Assembly: GCF_019655435.1 (NCBI RefSeq)
Contig: NZ_BPFH01000006.1
Coordinates: forward strand, 169,974 to 233,973
Direction: 5' to 3'
Origin: Jannaschia pagri
GTDB taxonomy: Bacteria > Pseudomonadota > Alphaproteobacteria > Rhodobacterales > Rhodobacteraceae
DNA length: 64,000 nucleotides
In this document: in pieces, positions 35,098 to 45,499 of the stretch
Layout: every line of letters starts with the position of its first letter
How positions within the stretch are numbered: position 1 is the first letter of the stretch
Notes under the pieces: generated by a model
What the model was told of the DNA's origin: nothing
Databases searched by the model: none
The model's input: only the letters and a program-made list of their open reading frames with translations
Program-made: the position numbers and the translations under genes

Positions 35098-36423
35098 ATG
35101 AACTTCACAAAAACTCTGGCCCTCGGCGCAGCGCTCACAGCGCTTCCGGTTGCGGCCTTCGCGCAGGACGCCCCTGCGCCGGGCTTCGACGAGATCGGCC
35201 CGTATATCATGACGACGCTGCTGTTCCTTGTGGGCGGCTTCCTCGTGTTCTGGATGGCGGCTGGCTTCGCCATGCTGGAGGCGGGCCTCGTCCGCTCCAA
35301 GAACGTCACCACGCAGTTGACGAAGAACATGGCGCTGTTCTCCATCGCCGCCATCATGTACTGGCTGGTTGGCTTCGGTGTGATGTACCCCGCCGAATGG
35401 TCGATTGAGGGCTACCTCGGGCCGCTCTTCGCCGTCACCTCGCTGGAGCCCGTGGGCCTGGCCGCTGAAGACGCCGCACTGGACTATGCCTCTGCCGCAT
35501 CGGACTTCTTTTTCCAGCTGATGTTCTGCGCCACCACGGCCTCCATCGTGTCGGGCACCCTGGCCGAGCGGATCAAGCTGTGGCCCTTCCTGATCTTCGT
35601 TGTGGCCCTGACCGGCTTCATCTACCCCATCGAGGCCTCCTGGCAGTGGGGCGGCGGCTGGTTGTCCGAAGCTGGCTTCTCTGACTTCGCAGGCTCGACC
35701 CTGGTGCACGCCGCAGGTGGTTTCGCCGCCCTCGCCGGTGCGATCATCCTGGGGCCGCGGATCGGCAAGTACACCAAAGACGGCAAGGTCGTGCCGATGC
35801 CCGGTTCGAACCTGGCGCTCGCCACCCTCGGTACGTTCATCCTGTGGCTGGGTTGGTTCGGCTTCAACGGTGGGTCTCAGCTGGCTGCTGGCACCGTGGG
35901 TGACATCACCGACGTGGGCCGCATCTTCGCCAACACCAACATGGCCGCCTCGGCTGGTGCTGTTGCCGCGCTGATCCTGACGCAGGTGCTGTATAAGAAG
36001 GTCGACCTGACGATGGTCCTGAACGGCGCTCTGGCCGGTCTGGTCTCCATCACGGCTGGTCCGCTTGATCCGTCGCTGTTTGGCGCCCTGTGGATCGGTG
36101 CTGTTGGCGGTGCCATCGTGGTCTTCACCGTCCCGATGCTGGACAAGATGAAGATCGACGACGTGGTTGGTGCCATCCCGGTCCACCTGATCGCCGGGTT
36201 CTGGGGCACTCTGGTTGTTCCGGTCTACACCGACGGTACGTCCTTTGCGACGCAGATCCTGGGCTTTGCTGCCATCGGCGCCTTCGTCTTCATCACCTCG
36301 CTGATCATCTGGGTGATCCTGAAGGCGACCATGGGCATCCGCGTCAGCGAAGAAGCAGAAATCACCGGTCTCGACATGTCGGAACTGGGGATGGAAGCCT
36401 ATCCCGAATTCTCCAAGGGTTAA
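35098..36423 (+). CDS. amtB: Ammonium transporter AmtB
   Basis: This 441-residue channel has a cleavable signal peptide (MNFTKTLALGAALTALPVAAFAQ) and 11 membrane helices. It shows the Amt signatures LVGGFLVFWMAAGFAMLEAGL, FFFQLMFCATTASIVSGTLAERI, STLVHAAGGFAALAGAIILGPR and GGAIVVFTVPMLDKMKIDDVVG. It imports ammonium when nitrogen is scarce and is gated by GlnK, whose gene precedes it. A strong terminator follows at 36453-36484. The ribosome binding site AAGGGG precedes the ATG at 35098. Confidence 0.96.
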   Translation: MNFTKTLALGAALTALPVAAFAQDAPAPGFDEIGPYIMTTLLFLVGGFLVFWMAAGFAMLEAGLVRSKNVTTQLTKNMALFSIAAIMYWLVGFGVMYPAEWSIEGYLGPLFAVTSLEPVGLAAEDAALDYASAASDFFFQLMFCATTASIVSGTLAERIKLWPFLIFVVALTGFIYPIEASWQWGGGWLSEAGFSDFAGSTLVHAAGGFAALAGAIILGPRIGKYTKDGKVVPMPGSNLALATLGTFILWLGWFGFNGGSQLAAGTVGDITDVGRIFANTNMAASAGAVAALILTQVLYKKVDLTMVLNGALAGLVSITAGPLDPSLFGALWIGAVGGAIVVFTVPMLDKMKIDDVVGAIPVHLIAGFWGTLVVPVYTDGTSFATQILGFAAIGAFVFITSLIIWVILKATMGIRVSEEAEITGLDMSELGMEAYPEFSKG

Positions 36424-36452
36424 TTCTCCCTCCCTTACTCTTGGACGACAGC

Positions 36453-36484
36453 ACCCCCGGGCAAGCGATTGCCCGGGGGTTTTG
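36453..36484 (+). terminator. Terminator after amtB
   Basis: Perfect 12-base arms ACCCCCGGGCAA / TTGCCCGGGGGT (36453-36464 and 36469-36480) around GCGA, followed by TTTTG. It ends the glnK-amtB operon. Confidence 0.9.
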
Positions 36485-36562
36485 CTTTGGGATGGTGGCA
36501 GAGGGGATGCCAGGAGCGGGGCAGCCATCGGCCCGCCGCAGCCGGTCCCGATCTAGGCAAAG

Positions 36563-36594
36563 AAAAACGCCCGGCAGCAGGGCTGCGGGCGTTT
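36563..36594 (-). terminator. Terminator after trxA (reverse strand)
   Basis: Read on the reverse strand, arms of AAACGCCCG type (36565-36573 and 36586-36594) with an inner GCAGC/GCTGC extension are followed by a run of T (A-run at 36563-36567). It lies 25 bases past the trxA stop and closes the long reverse-strand operon. Confidence 0.85.
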
Positions 36595-36618
36595 GTGTTG
36601 TCTTGGAGGAGGCTGGCG

Positions 36619-36939
36619 TTAGACGGCGCCGTCGATCCAGTCCTTCAGCGCGGCCTTTGGCGCGGCGCCAATCTTTTGGTCCACGGCCTCGCCACCTTTG
36701 AACAGGAACAGCGCAGGAATGCCCCGCACGCCCATTGCCGAGGGGCTGGAGGGGTTCTCATCCACGTTGACTTTCACGATCTTGACCTTGCCCGCGTATT
36801 CCTCGGACAGCTCTTCCAGGGCGGGGCCGATCTGTTTGCAGGGGCCGCACCATTCCGCCCAGAAGTCCACGACCACGGGGATGTCGGATTGTTTGACGAC
36901 TTCGTCAAAGGTGGCGTCTGTGGCGGCAACTGTGGCCAT
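36619..36939 (-). CDS. trxA: Thioredoxin
   Basis: This 106-residue thioredoxin reduces protein disulfides. It has the active site [21 protein letters not shown] (Cys-Gly-Pro-Cys), the cis-proline region [12 protein letters not shown], and the acidic start [15 protein letters not shown]. It is the last gene of the run PAS-tsaE-amgK-murU-addB-addA-trxA, 50 bases after addA, with its own terminator downstream. The addA-trxA neighbourhood recurs in alphaproteobacteria. It could also have its own promoter in the gap. Confidence 0.96.
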   Translation of the reverse strand: MATVAATDATFDEVVKQSDIPVVVDFWAEWCGPCKQIGPALEELSEEYAGKVKIVKVNVDENPSSPSAMGVRGIPALFLFKGGEAVDQKIGAAPKAALKDWIDGAV

Positions 36940-36989
36940 GGCGTTTTCTCCTGCGGGGGCGCGGTCTGCGCATCGGGTGGACGGCGAAG

Positions 36990-39900
36990 CTAGGCATCCT
37001 CGCGCCCTGCGTCAATGGCCAGCGGCTCCGACCAGGGCCGTGTCACGAGATCGTGGGGCACCTCCATCAGGCGCGCGGTGCGGGTCCAGAGGATCCCAAG
37101 ACGGATTGTACGGTCGGGCCAGATCGCGGTCACAGCGACCTCGTAGGCGCCCATTTGCGCCAACACGCCTAGCGGGATTTGGGCGGCGGTCTCTGGCACG
37201 ATGACGTTTGTTTTGATGTCGATCACAGTGATCTCTGTCTGGGTGACGATCACTCGGTCCATGACGCCACTGACCGCCGGACGCGATGGTGTTGCGGGCA
37301 GGGCGAAGGGCACCTCGGCCAGGGTGTCGGGGGCAAAGACGACGTCGAGCGCGGCAGTCCCCAGGACCTTGGTCGCCTCGGCCAACATCTCGGACGTGGC
37401 GCCCAGGGCCTCCGCTATGGCGGACCATCGGGTGCGCGGGCTGCGCGGCAGATGTTCCAACAGGGCGTGGATGGCCGTACCCCGTTCCATCGCCGTGTCG
37501 GGGTCCTGACCTTCGCCTGGAAGGGCCTTGGCACCGGGCAAGGTGGAGGGCGTAAGCGGTCGGGGGAGGGCAGGCGGGGTCTCAACCGGTTGGGAGAGCC
37601 ACTCCGGCGGCACCGGTGCGGTGATCTGGGATGCGGTGTCGGCAAGGGTCGTGGGGGACCAGTCGCCCCGTTCGATCCGGCGATCCTGATCGGCTTCCGG
37701 CGCGGGGGGGGCGCCGAGGCGGTGGAAACCGGCGTTGACCTGCTGCCACCAACTGTCCCCGGGCTCGGTCCCGACATCACCGGCGGCACAGACGATCAGC
37801 CAGCTTTCAGCGCGCGTCAGGGCCACATAGAGCAGACGATCCCGCTCCTCCGCCTGGGCTGTGGCGGCGCGGTCGGCGAGATCGGTTAGCACCGGGGACC
37901 AACCGCCCTTGGCGGGCATCCACACGGGGGTGCCATCCTCCAATCGTTGCACGCCGCCCAGGCCCTTCGGTTTGCGCACCTGGGTTTCCGGCAGGATGAC
38001 AACGGGGGCCTCTAGCCCCTTGGACCCGTGGACGGACATTACCCGGATGCTGCCCCGCCCCGCCTGGCGTTTGAGGTCGACATCCGCAGAGGCGAGCCAG
38101 CCCAGGAAGCCCACAAGGCTGGGCACCTCCAACCCCTCATAGGCCAGGGCCTGCCCGAGTAGGGCGTCGATGGCCTCCTCCCGTTCCGGCCCCAGGCGGG
38201 CGAGCAGGCGGCGGCGCCCAGTGTGGCGGATCAGGATGCGTTGCAGGATTTCGTAGGGGCGCAGAATGTCCGAGATGCGCAGCACGTCGTCCAGCATCGC
38301 GGTGTCATGGTCGCTGTCGCGCAGCACTGACCACAGCGGCCGCCCTTTGCGTCCGTAGGACAGATCGAACAGAGCGGCCTCGTCCAGACCACCGAGCGGG
38401 GACCGGAGGACCGTGGCCAGTGACAGATCATCGTCGGGCGTCGCCGCCCAGGTCAGAAGCGCGATCAGGTCCTGCACCGCCATATCGTCGGACAGCGATA
38501 GGCGGTCGGCGCCCTCCAGGTTCAGACCCTCGGCCTTGCAGGCGCGGATGATGTGGTGGAACAACGCGCGCCGCCGTTGCAGCAGGATCAGAATGTCGCC
38601 CTCGGCCACCGGGCGGCGGTCGGGGCCAATGGGGGTGCCCGCGTCGATCATGTGGCGAATGCTGCGCGCGATGCGGGTGGCCAATACGACTTCGGCATCG
38701 TTGGCGGCTGGCATGTCCACGGGGTCGGACCAGGTGCGTTCGATGTCTTGTTTGTCCTGGGGGATCGGCGCCCAGAGGTCCACGCGGCCAGGCATCTGGG
38801 TCTTGAAGGCCTTGTGTTCGGGCGCGGGCCCGGCGCCACCACCCTCGGCAAAGACCGCATCCACCAGATCCAGGATCACGGGTGATGACCGGAACGAGTA
38901 AAGCAGCGCGTGGTCCCGCAGGGCCGCCGCCTCCTGGGGGAGGGTGCGGGCAAAAACGGCACGCATCCTGTCGAATGCGTCGGGGTCGGCGCCTTGGAAG
39001 GAATAGATCGACTGTTTTCGGTCCCCGACGACGAACAGCGTCCGCGTGACATCGGCCCGCGCGCCCTCTCCCGCGCCGAACTCGGCGGCGAGGGCGGCAA
39101 TCACGTCCCATTGGGCGGGGGCGGTGTCTTGGGCCTCATCCACCAGAATGTGGTCCAGCCCGCCGTCCAGCTTGAACAGGACCCATTGCGCCATGTCGGA
39201 GGTCGAGAGCAGGTGCCGCGCCCGCGCGATTTGGTCGTCAAAGGTGAGCCACCCCCGCGCGGCCTTGGCCTCCTCCAATCGGGTCACGAAGGCGGGGGCG
39301 AAGGCGTGGAGCGCTTGGGCATAGTCCAATGAGGTGAGGGCCGCGATCCGCGTCGTGGCGTCTTCCACTCGGTCGATCATCAACGTGAACAACTCGACCA
39401 GCGGACCATGCTCCCCCTCTTTGACGGCCTTGGGCCAGTTCCCGATCTTGCGCCGCTCGCCCGTCCCGGTCAGGCAGATATCGCGCAGCAGGTCGAAGCG
39501 TGTGTCGCGATCCGCGAGCAGGGCCTGGCGCAAATTGGTGCGCAGTTTGTCGAGGGTCTTGCCCGGCGCCGTCTCGGCATCACCCAGGAAGCTTTCGATC
39601 AGGTCGAGCATATCCGGGCCGGTCACGTCGTCGCGCAGGCTGTCCTCGGTGTCCTCGCCAATGCCAAGGCGGTCGCGGAGCGCGGCCTCGTCCAGTGGGG
39701 CCGTGCCCAGGGGCCAGGCGCGGGCGACGGCGGCAAGGAACGCCTGGGGCTCACCATCGCGCAGGCGAGCGGCCATGGCGTCGACCAGCGGTGCGTCTGG
39801 ACCCTCGGCCATCTGATCCAGCACCTCCTGTTGGAGGCGCGCGCTGGCAGTGTCATCCATTTCGGAGAACGCAGGTGAGACACCGGCTTCCAGCGGGAAC

Positions 39901-40316
39901 CGTCGCAGGAGCGAGGCGCAGAAGGCATGGATTGTCTGGATCTTCAGGCCGCCGGGTGTCTCGATGGCACGGGCAAACAGGGTCCGCGCATGGCGCAACC
40001 GCTCGCTGGAGATGCGGCCCGTGGGCACGCCCAACCGCCGCAATTGTGCGCGCAGCTCGGGGTCGGGCATCATCGCCCATTCGCCCAACCGCTTGAACAG
40101 GCGGTTCTGCATCTCGCCCGCCGCCGCCTTGGTATAGGTCAGGCACAGGATGCGTTCGGGCGGCGTCCCCTCCAACAGCAGCCAGGCGACGCGGTCCGTC
40201 AGGACGCGCGTTTTGCCGGACCCCGCGTTCGCGGCCAGCCAAACCGACCCGGAGGGGTCAGCGGCGCCGATCTGGGCTGAGGTCGCCTCATCCGGGGTTA
40301 AGGTGTCGTCCATCAT
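36990..40316 (-). CDS. addA: Double-strand break repair helicase AddA (alphaproteobacterial type)
   Basis: AddA is the helicase-nuclease subunit of AddAB, which resects double-strand DNA ends for RecA. The 1108-residue protein begins with the UvrD-like Q region and Walker [18 protein letters not shown], then [29 protein letters not shown] (Walker B) and [15 protein letters not shown] (motif V), and ends in a RecB-type nuclease domain with [22 protein letters not shown] start it at the first of two ATGs (40316), which overlaps the addB stop as ATGA; 40313 is also possible. Confidence 0.94.
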   Translation of the reverse strand: MMDDTLTPDEATSAQIGAADPSGSVWLAANAGSGKTRVLTDRVAWLLLEGTPPERILCLTYTKAAAGEMQNRLFKRLGEWAMMPDPELRAQLRRLGVPTGRISSERLRHARTLFARAIETPGGLKIQTIHAFCASLLRRFPLEAGVSPAFSEMDDTASARLQQEVLDQMAEGPDAPLVDAMAARLRDGEPQAFLAAVARAWPLGTAPLDEAALRDRLGIGEDTEDSLRDDVTGPDMLDLIESFLGDAETAPGKTLDKLRTNLRQALLADRDTRFDLLRDICLTGTGERRKIGNWPKAVKEGEHGPLVELFTLMIDRVEDATTRIAALTSLDYAQALHAFAPAFVTRLEEAKAARGWLTFDDQIARARHLLSTSDMAQWVLFKLDGGLDHILVDEAQDTAPAQWDVIAALAAEFGAGEGARADVTRTLFVVGDRKQSIYSFQGADPDAFDRMRAVFARTLPQEAAALRDHALLYSFRSSPVILDLVDAVFAEGGGAGPAPEHKAFKTQMPGRVDLWAPIPQDKQDIERTWSDPVDMPAANDAEVVLATRIARSIRHMIDAGTPIGPDRRPVAEGDILILLQRRRALFHHIIRACKAEGLNLEGADRLSLSDDMAVQDLIALLTWAATPDDDLSLATVLRSPLGGLDEAALFDLSYGRKGRPLWSVLRDSDHDTAMLDDVLRISDILRPYEILQRILIRHTGRRRLLARLGPEREEAIDALLGQALAYEGLEVPSLVGFLGWLASADVDLKRQAGRGSIRVMSVHGSKGLEAPVVILPETQVRKPKGLGGVQRLEDGTPVWMPAKGGWSPVLTDLADRAATAQAEERDRLLYVALTRAESWLIVCAAGDVGTEPGDSWWQQVNAGFHRLGAPPAPEADQDRRIERGDWSPTTLADTASQITAPVPPEWLSQPVETPPALPRPLTPSTLPGAKALPGEGQDPDTAMERGTAIHALLEHLPRSPRTRWSAIAEALGATSEMLAEATKVLGTAALDVVFAPDTLAEVPFALPATPSRPAVSGVMDRVIVTQTEITVIDIKTNVIVPETAAQIPLGVLAQMGAYEVAVTAIWPDRTIRLGILWTRTARLMEVPHDLVTRPWSEPLAIDAGREDA

Positions 40317-43228
40317 TGGCCCACTCGGATCGTCGTGGCGCGCTGGGTGTCGTCCCATTCTCCGCGCCGCGACAACTGGTCAAAGTCGCTGGCATAGGTC
40401 AGCGCCTCTGGCATCAGGCGGGCGACAAAGGGGCGCCCCGCGCGGTAGCCCTCGATCAGGTCGCGCAGGCCCGCCCGGGTCGCGGCCAGGACATCGGCGT
40501 CGATCTGCACCCGCTGTTCGGCGTATGTGCTGCCGACTTGCAGGTAGGCCACTTCGTCCACGGCACGTTTGCCGATTGTGCCAAAGGCACCTTCCTCGAC
40601 CATGATCGCCTCCAGCAGGAGTTGCTTGGCAAAGAGCGCCTGTTGCTTGGGCGTGGGGGGCTTGCCCGTCTTGTAGTCGTAGATCGCCACCGCCACGCCC
40701 CTATCGTCCATGCGGTCGGCTTCCGCTGTTAGCGCGAAGTCGAGGCCTGGAACCTGCCAACGGCCTCGCTCTTCTAACAGGATCGGGCGGCCTAAGCTCC
40801 GCCGGGTGGCCTCGGCGGTCAAAAGGTCGTCCAAGATACGGTCGAACTTGCCCAGCCAGAGGCGCCGTGTCGCGGGCCAGGGGGCTTCCTGTTCCAGCGT
40901 TGCCTCCAGGATGTTCCGCAGGCGCGCCGAGGCGCCAGGGTCGAGGGCGTCTGTCTTAGACCCCGCGAACCGCTCCATCGCGGTGTGGACCACGGTGCCG
41001 CGCAGACGGGCATCGGGCGTTTGCCGTAGGGGGCCAAGCGCGCGCAGGCCGAGCACATGACGGGCATAGATCGCATAGGGGTCGCGGATCAGCATCTCGA
41101 TTGCGGTGACCGAGAGCCGTTTGGGCTGGGCGGAGGCCGGAACGACGGGACCGGGGCGCGGCGCCGGGGGGAGGAGGGTATCGGGCTGGTCGGTCGTGCC
41201 CGCCAGTCGCAGCCAGCGGTCGCCGCGCGCGCGCATCTGGGACAGCGCTTCAGCCGCCTGTCCTCCCAACCCGCCGAGCAGGCCCTCGATCCGGTTGACC
41301 CATCGGGATGGCACGAGGTCCGCCTCGGCGTCGCGGGTTGCGCGTGACAGCCAGACCTCCGGTCCGGCCACGGCCTGCTGGAAGTCATGGGCCGACAGGC
41401 CCGTGCTCCGCTCCGGCAGGCGCAACCCGCAGGCCGCACGCATGGCGCGATTGAGCCAGGGATCGGCGGCCGGCTGGTCGGGCCAGACCCCGTCGGTCAG
41501 CCCGCCCAATATCACGAGGTCCGCCGTGCGCGCCCGGGCCTCCAAAGCGCCCCAGATCATGACGTCAGGGTGCGGGGCGTAGGTTTCCCGGACCTCTTCG
41601 GCGGACAACAGAGCTTGCAGGATGCGCGTGTATTCCAGCGCCCCGATGGCGCCATCGCCGCCTTCCGGCGCGGCAGCCCGGAGGCCCTCGACCACGGCGC
41701 GCGCGCTGCGGCCTGCCTCCCCCTGCCAGATGGCGTCCCCGCTCAGGTGTTCGATCACGGCCAAATGGGTGTCCAGATGCGAAGCCAGCGGTGCCATGGC
41801 AGGGGCCGCGCCGAGACGGTCCAACAGATCGCACAGCCAATCCGTCCAAGCGTCCGCCTGGCCCGAAGTGTCGGGGTCCGCGACCCACTGGGCGACGGCG
41901 GCACGGTCCGGGAAGGGACAGGGACCTTCGCGCAAGAGTTCGACTTCGAGGGCGCGGGCGTGGCGCAAGTGGTCGATGCGGTCGTCCGCCCGGGTCAGGG
42001 GATGGGACAGCAAGAGGGTCAGCGCCTCGGCCTCTGGCCGCCGACCCAGGAGCGCGGCACTGGTCAGCAGCAGGCGTCCCGGGGCGGATTGTTGCAGCGG
42101 GCGGCCCGCACTGTCGTCCGGCTCGATGCCCCAACGGTCCAGTTGGGCGGCCACCTGGCGGGAGAGTGTCCGGTCCGGCGTGATGAGCGCGGCCCGTTTG
42201 CCGTCAGCCAGGGCGGCGCGCAGGCCAAGGGCAATGGCCATGGCCTCGGCGCCGGGTGTGGGGGCGGCCAGCAGCGTCACGCCCTCGCAGGCGTCCGACA
42301 GGTCGCTCAGGTCCGGGCCTTCCTCGCGCCAGGCATCCGTCGCGGGCGCAGGCCGCAGGGCCAGGGACACCAGACGATTGCGGGTGGGTGCGGCGGGGCG
42401 CAGACCGCTCCAACTGGGGCAATCGGCGCGGGTTTGGGACTGGGCCGCCAGTAGGGCTGCGTGGCGGAATTGCGGATGATCCTGTGCGCCTTGTCCGTCC
42501 GGGTCCACCAAGCTGTCCCAGGCCGCGTCGGGCATGTCGCCGTCAAGCCCAGGTAGGATGACCGCCCCTTGGGGCAGCGCGAGGACGCCGTCGATCAACC
42601 GTCGCGTCGGGGCGCGGGAGGCCGTCGAGCCCGCGATGACGACCGGGTCCGTTGGCGGAGCCTCGGACCATTGTGCCAGCAGGGCAGTGAGCGCATCGGT
42701 CTGCGCGGCCATCGGCGTGCGCCCGGCCCCCCGCGCCGACCAATCCGCGACGATCCGCAAGAAGGCCAGGGACCTGTTCCAATGTTCGGAGAGGTGCCGC
42801 ACATCGAGCGTCTCAAGCGCCTGCGGGTCCATCCCCTCCTCTTGGATTTCTTCCAGGAGCGTTAGCAGGGTTCCAGCCAGATCGAAGGCCGCGCTTGGCG
42901 GCGAGACGTCCGGTTGCGCCGTCAGCAAGTGCCGGACCAGTTGCGTGAGACGCAGGCGCAGCGCCAGGGGCGACAGATCGGCAGGCGCCACCGCACCCGG
43001 TGGCAGCAAGGCGGCGGGTTGGGAGACAAGCCCGATGCGCGGCAACAGTGTCGGACCGCCCTGCGCAAAGGCGGCGCGCAACCGGTCTGCCATGCGGTTG
43101 GTGTTTACGAGCAAGGTGACCCTTGCCATGGCCTCCGGCGGATGACCGGACAGCCTAGCCCGTAGCCCGGCGACAACGGCGCGGGAAAAATCGACGCCGG
43201 GGGGTTCATGGAACAGACCTCGGATCAC
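40313..43228 (-). CDS. addB: Double-strand break repair protein AddB (alphaproteobacterial type)
   Basis: AddB is the second AddAB subunit. The 971-residue protein has a degenerate helicase-like N-terminal part (LLVNTNRMADRLRAAF) and a C-terminal nuclease with the PDE(D/E)xK-type motif VAVAIYDYKTGKPPTPKQ. It lacks a clear ATP Walker A near the start, as in the alpha AddB family. I put the start at the GTG at 43228, giving VIRGLFHEPPGVDFSRAVVAG and a GTGA overlap with the murU stop; the longer frame upstream is not family-like. The 4-base overlaps on both sides argue for tight co-translation with murU and addA. Confidence 0.92.
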   Translation of the reverse strand: MIRGLFHEPPGVDFSRAVVAGLRARLSGHPPEAMARVTLLVNTNRMADRLRAAFAQGGPTLLPRIGLVSQPAALLPPGAVAPADLSPLALRLRLTQLVRHLLTAQPDVSPPSAAFDLAGTLLTLLEEIQEEGMDPQALETLDVRHLSEHWNRSLAFLRIVADWSARGAGRTPMAAQTDALTALLAQWSEAPPTDPVVIAGSTASRAPTRRLIDGVLALPQGAVILPGLDGDMPDAAWDSLVDPDGQGAQDHPQFRHAALLAAQSQTRADCPSWSGLRPAAPTRNRLVSLALRPAPATDAWREEGPDLSDLSDACEGVTLLAAPTPGAEAMAIALGLRAALADGKRAALITPDRTLSRQVAAQLDRWGIEPDDSAGRPLQQSAPGRLLLTSAALLGRRPEAEALTLLLSHPLTRADDRIDHLRHARALEVELLREGPCPFPDRAAVAQWVADPDTSGQADAWTDWLCDLLDRLGAAPAMAPLASHLDTHLAVIEHLSGDAIWQGEAGRSARAVVEGLRAAAPEGGDGAIGALEYTRILQALLSAEEVRETYAPHPDVMIWGALEARARTADLVILGGLTDGVWPDQPAADPWLNRAMRAACGLRLPERSTGLSAHDFQQAVAGPEVWLSRATRDAEADLVPSRWVNRIEGLLGGLGGQAAEALSQMRARGDRWLRLAGTTDQPDTLLPPAPRPGPVVPASAQPKRLSVTAIEMLIRDPYAIYARHVLGLRALGPLRQTPDARLRGTVVHTAMERFAGSKTDALDPGASARLRNILEATLEQEAPWPATRRLWLGKFDRILDDLLTAEATRRSLGRPILLEERGRWQVPGLDFALTAEADRMDDRGVAVAIYDYKTGKPPTPKQQALFAKQLLLEAIMVEEGAFGTIGKRAVDEVAYLQVGSTYAEQRVQIDADVLAATRAGLRDLIEGYRAGRPFVARLMPEALTYASDFDQLSRRGEWDDTQRATTIRVGQ

Positions 43229-43890
43229 GCGGCCTCCGCCAGCATCGCCTCTGCCAGGGGGATGGCCCCGGGGCTGCCCACATCGGCCCAGCGACCCGGG
43301 TGGACCACGCCGCACAACCGCCCCCGGTCCATCATGGCGAACCACAGATCCCTAAGCGAGAACACCTCGCGCGGATCTTGGCGCAGGCCATCGGGTTTCA
43401 CGATGCCGACGCCGGTGGCGATCAGACCATGATCGTGCAGGGAAAGCTGGCCGGAGGCGCCTAACGCGAAGCGCGCGCCACCGCGGCCTACGGCCTGGTC
43501 CTCGCGCACCATGAGCAGCAGGCCATCCATACGCTCTGGGTCCCATGCGGCCCGCAGCGTGTCGCAGGCGCGGGGTCCGGTCCAGACACTGTCCGAATTG
43601 AGGGTCATGACAGGCCCATCGCCCAGCAAAGGCAGGGCATTGCGCAAACCGCCGCCGGTTTCCAAGAGGATCTCCTCATGGATCACGGTCACATCGGGCC
43701 GGTTTGCCAGGTGGTCTTGCAATGCGTGGGCGAAGTGATGGGTGTTGACGACCACCGGGCCGTCCACCTGGGCGAGGGCGTGGTCGATCATAGGGCGACC
43801 CGCCACACGCACCATCGCTTTGGGCTGGTCATCGGTCAGAGGTCGCATGCGGGTGCCAAGCCCTGCGGCAAAGATCATCGTGGGAATCAT
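43225..43890 (-). CDS. murU: N-acetylmuramate alpha-1-phosphate uridylyltransferase MurU
   Basis: This 221-residue nucleotidyltransferase has the sugar-nucleotide start MIFAAGLGTRMRPLTDDQPKAM (GXGTRxRPLT with the downstream lysine), then VNTHHFAHALQDHL and the second-half LNSDSVW metal region. Next to an AmgK-type kinase, it most likely makes UDP-MurNAc from MurNAc-1-phosphate in peptidoglycan recycling, bypassing de novo synthesis. Similar enzymes act on other sugars, so the assignment rests partly on context. It overlaps both neighbours by 4 bases. Confidence 0.88.
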   Translation of the reverse strand: MIPTMIFAAGLGTRMRPLTDDQPKAMVRVAGRPMIDHALAQVDGPVVVNTHHFAHALQDHLANRPDVTVIHEEILLETGGGLRNALPLLGDGPVMTLNSDSVWTGPRACDTLRAAWDPERMDGLLLMVREDQAVGRGGARFALGASGQLSLHDHGLIATGVGIVKPDGLRQDPREVFSLRDLWFAMMDRGRLCGVVHPGRWADVGSPGAIPLAEAMLAEAA

Positions 43891-44909
43891 GGCGTGGCGC
43901 CGTGGGGTTGACCGCGCAGCTGTCCGGCACGATCTCTGATTGCCTGCAGGCGCGCGTCAGTGGGTGGCGGCAGGACCGCGTCCACGACCGACCGCAGATT
44001 GGACAGGGCAGAGTGGCGCAGGTCTGCGGTCAGGGCGTCCCACGTGCGCGGAATGAAATCGGGGTAGTGGGTTTTACCATCCCGCAGGCACAGGCGCGCG
44101 AACACGCCAAGGATGCGCAGATTTCGCTGGGCCGAGGCTACGGCCACGCCGCGCGTGACCTCTTCGATAGGGCGTCCCGTGCCGGTGATGTAAGCCTGTG
44201 TCGCGGCCTTGGCGGCGTCGGCGGAAACCGGGCGCCGAGGGTCATGGATCAGCGACGCGAGGTCGTATTCCGGCGGCCCCAGCATCGCGTCCTGGAAATC
44301 GAGCAATCCAACGCGGGCGAGTCCCGACCGCGCTGGCAACCACATGAGGTTGTCGGCGTGGAAGTCCCGATGGGTCAGCACCGCCGGGCCGGTTGCGGTG
44401 TCCGCCAGAACCTGGGCCATGGCGGTGGTCAAGTCGTCGCGCGCGTCCCGCGCCTCTGGGGCGTACCAATCCAAGGCCAATGCAGCCAAATCGGGCATCA
44501 GCGGACCATAGGCTGGTAAATCTGGCGCCGGGGCGGTTTGCATCTGCGCCAGGACGGCTCCCGCTGCGGCGTAAAGGTGGGGTTCCTGTTCGGGGTTTTG
44601 CGCGCAGACGGTGGTATAGATCGCGTCTCCGAAATCCTCCATCAACACAAAGCCGTCGGTCACGTTCTCGGCGATGATCTTCGGCGTCGACAGGCCCATG
44701 TCTCGCAGGGCTTGGGCCATACGTAGGAATGGGCGCGTATCCTCCCCGGTCTCGGGGGGGGCATCCATCAGCATGGCCCGATCCGCCCCTTTGGCCAGGC
44801 GGATGTAGCGGCGGAGCGAGGCATCGCCCGCAAGCGCGATTTGTTGAGATCCGGCCCAGTCGGTTGTGGCCAAAAAACGAGCGATGGTGGCGGCGCGGTT
44901 GGAGGTCAT
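43887..44909 (-). CDS. amgK: AmgK-type amino sugar kinase (aminoglycoside phosphotransferase family)
   Basis: This 340-residue APH-fold kinase shows GDASLRRYIRL (nucleotide loop region), VLTHRDFHADNLMWL (catalytic HxDxxxxN) and VGLLDFQDAMLGPPEYDLASL (metal-binding D). Beside murU it fits AmgK, which phosphorylates N-acetylmuramate and N-acetylglucosamine at C1. This AmgK-MurU pair makes cells less dependent on the MurA step, blocked by fosfomycin. It overlaps murU and tsaE by 4 bases each. A homoserine or choline kinase is a less likely alternative. Confidence 0.88.
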   Translation of the reverse strand: MTSNRAATIARFLATTDWAGSQQIALAGDASLRRYIRLAKGADRAMLMDAPPETGEDTRPFLRMAQALRDMGLSTPKIIAENVTDGFVLMEDFGDAIYTTVCAQNPEQEPHLYAAAGAVLAQMQTAPAPDLPAYGPLMPDLAALALDWYAPEARDARDDLTTAMAQVLADTATGPAVLTHRDFHADNLMWLPARSGLARVGLLDFQDAMLGPPEYDLASLIHDPRRPVSADAAKAATQAYITGTGRPIEEVTRGVAVASAQRNLRILGVFARLCLRDGKTHYPDFIPRTWDALTADLRHSALSNLRSVVDAVLPPPTDARLQAIRDRAGQLRGQPHGATP

Positions 44910-45433
44910 GGGCTCTGATCCTGTGGCAGCACCGATTTGGCGATGCGTGCAATTTTGGTGGCCAAAGGGCCACCGCTCAGGGTGACATGTCGGTGCTCGT
45001 CAGGCGAGACGGTCCATCGAAGGGTCGCGCCGTCTGGGCGGTCCGCGCCCAGGCGGTCGGGCCATTCAATGAGGCAAACGGCCTCTTCAAAGGCCTCTGC
45101 CAAGCCAATCTCCAGCGCTTCGCCCGGGTCGGAAAGCCGGTAGAGGTCCGCATGGACGATGTCGTGGCGGGCGGTCGCGTAGGTCTGGACAAGCGTGAAG
45201 GTCGGCGAGGGCACATCTTCGGGCGGCAGCCGGTCCTGGTGCAACGTGGCCTGGATCAGCGCGCGCGCAAAAGCGGTCTTCCCCGCGCCCACATCCCCCT
45301 CCAGATAAAGGATGTCGCCTGCATTTAGCTGGGGCGCCAAGGCCGCCGCCAGGGCGCGTGTGTCGGCTTCGGTTGCGCATGTGAAGACGCCTGCTGCGGG
45401 CGGTGGCGGCGCTGGTGTGCCTGTATCGGTCAT
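44906..45433 (-). CDS. tsaE: tRNA threonylcarbamoyladenosine biosynthesis protein TsaE
   Basis: TsaE is the ATPase that resets the TsaBDE complex in t6A37 tRNA modification. The 175-residue product has Walker A LYLEGDVGAGKTAFARAL and the family core EDVPSPTFTLVQTYATA, then HADLYRLSDPGEALEIGL and CLIEWPDRLGA. I use the ATG at 45433; an upstream ATG at 45469 would add 12 residues. An N-terminal run of prolines and alanines is an unusual extension. Its stop overlaps amgK as ATGA. It heads the coupled gene run, 66 bases after the PAS gene. Confidence 0.94.
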   Translation of the reverse strand: MTDTGTPAPPPPAAGVFTCATEADTRALAAALAPQLNAGDILYLEGDVGAGKTAFARALIQATLHQDRLPPEDVPSPTFTLVQTYATARHDIVHADLYRLSDPGEALEIGLAEAFEEAVCLIEWPDRLGADRPDGATLRWTVSPDEHRHVTLSGGPLATKIARIAKSVLPQDQSP

Positions 45434-45499
45434 GGCCCGACTTAGACCGCTGGCCAGCACTGGTGGCAAGGGGGTGCAAACCTCCGGAGCGGCGCCCTG

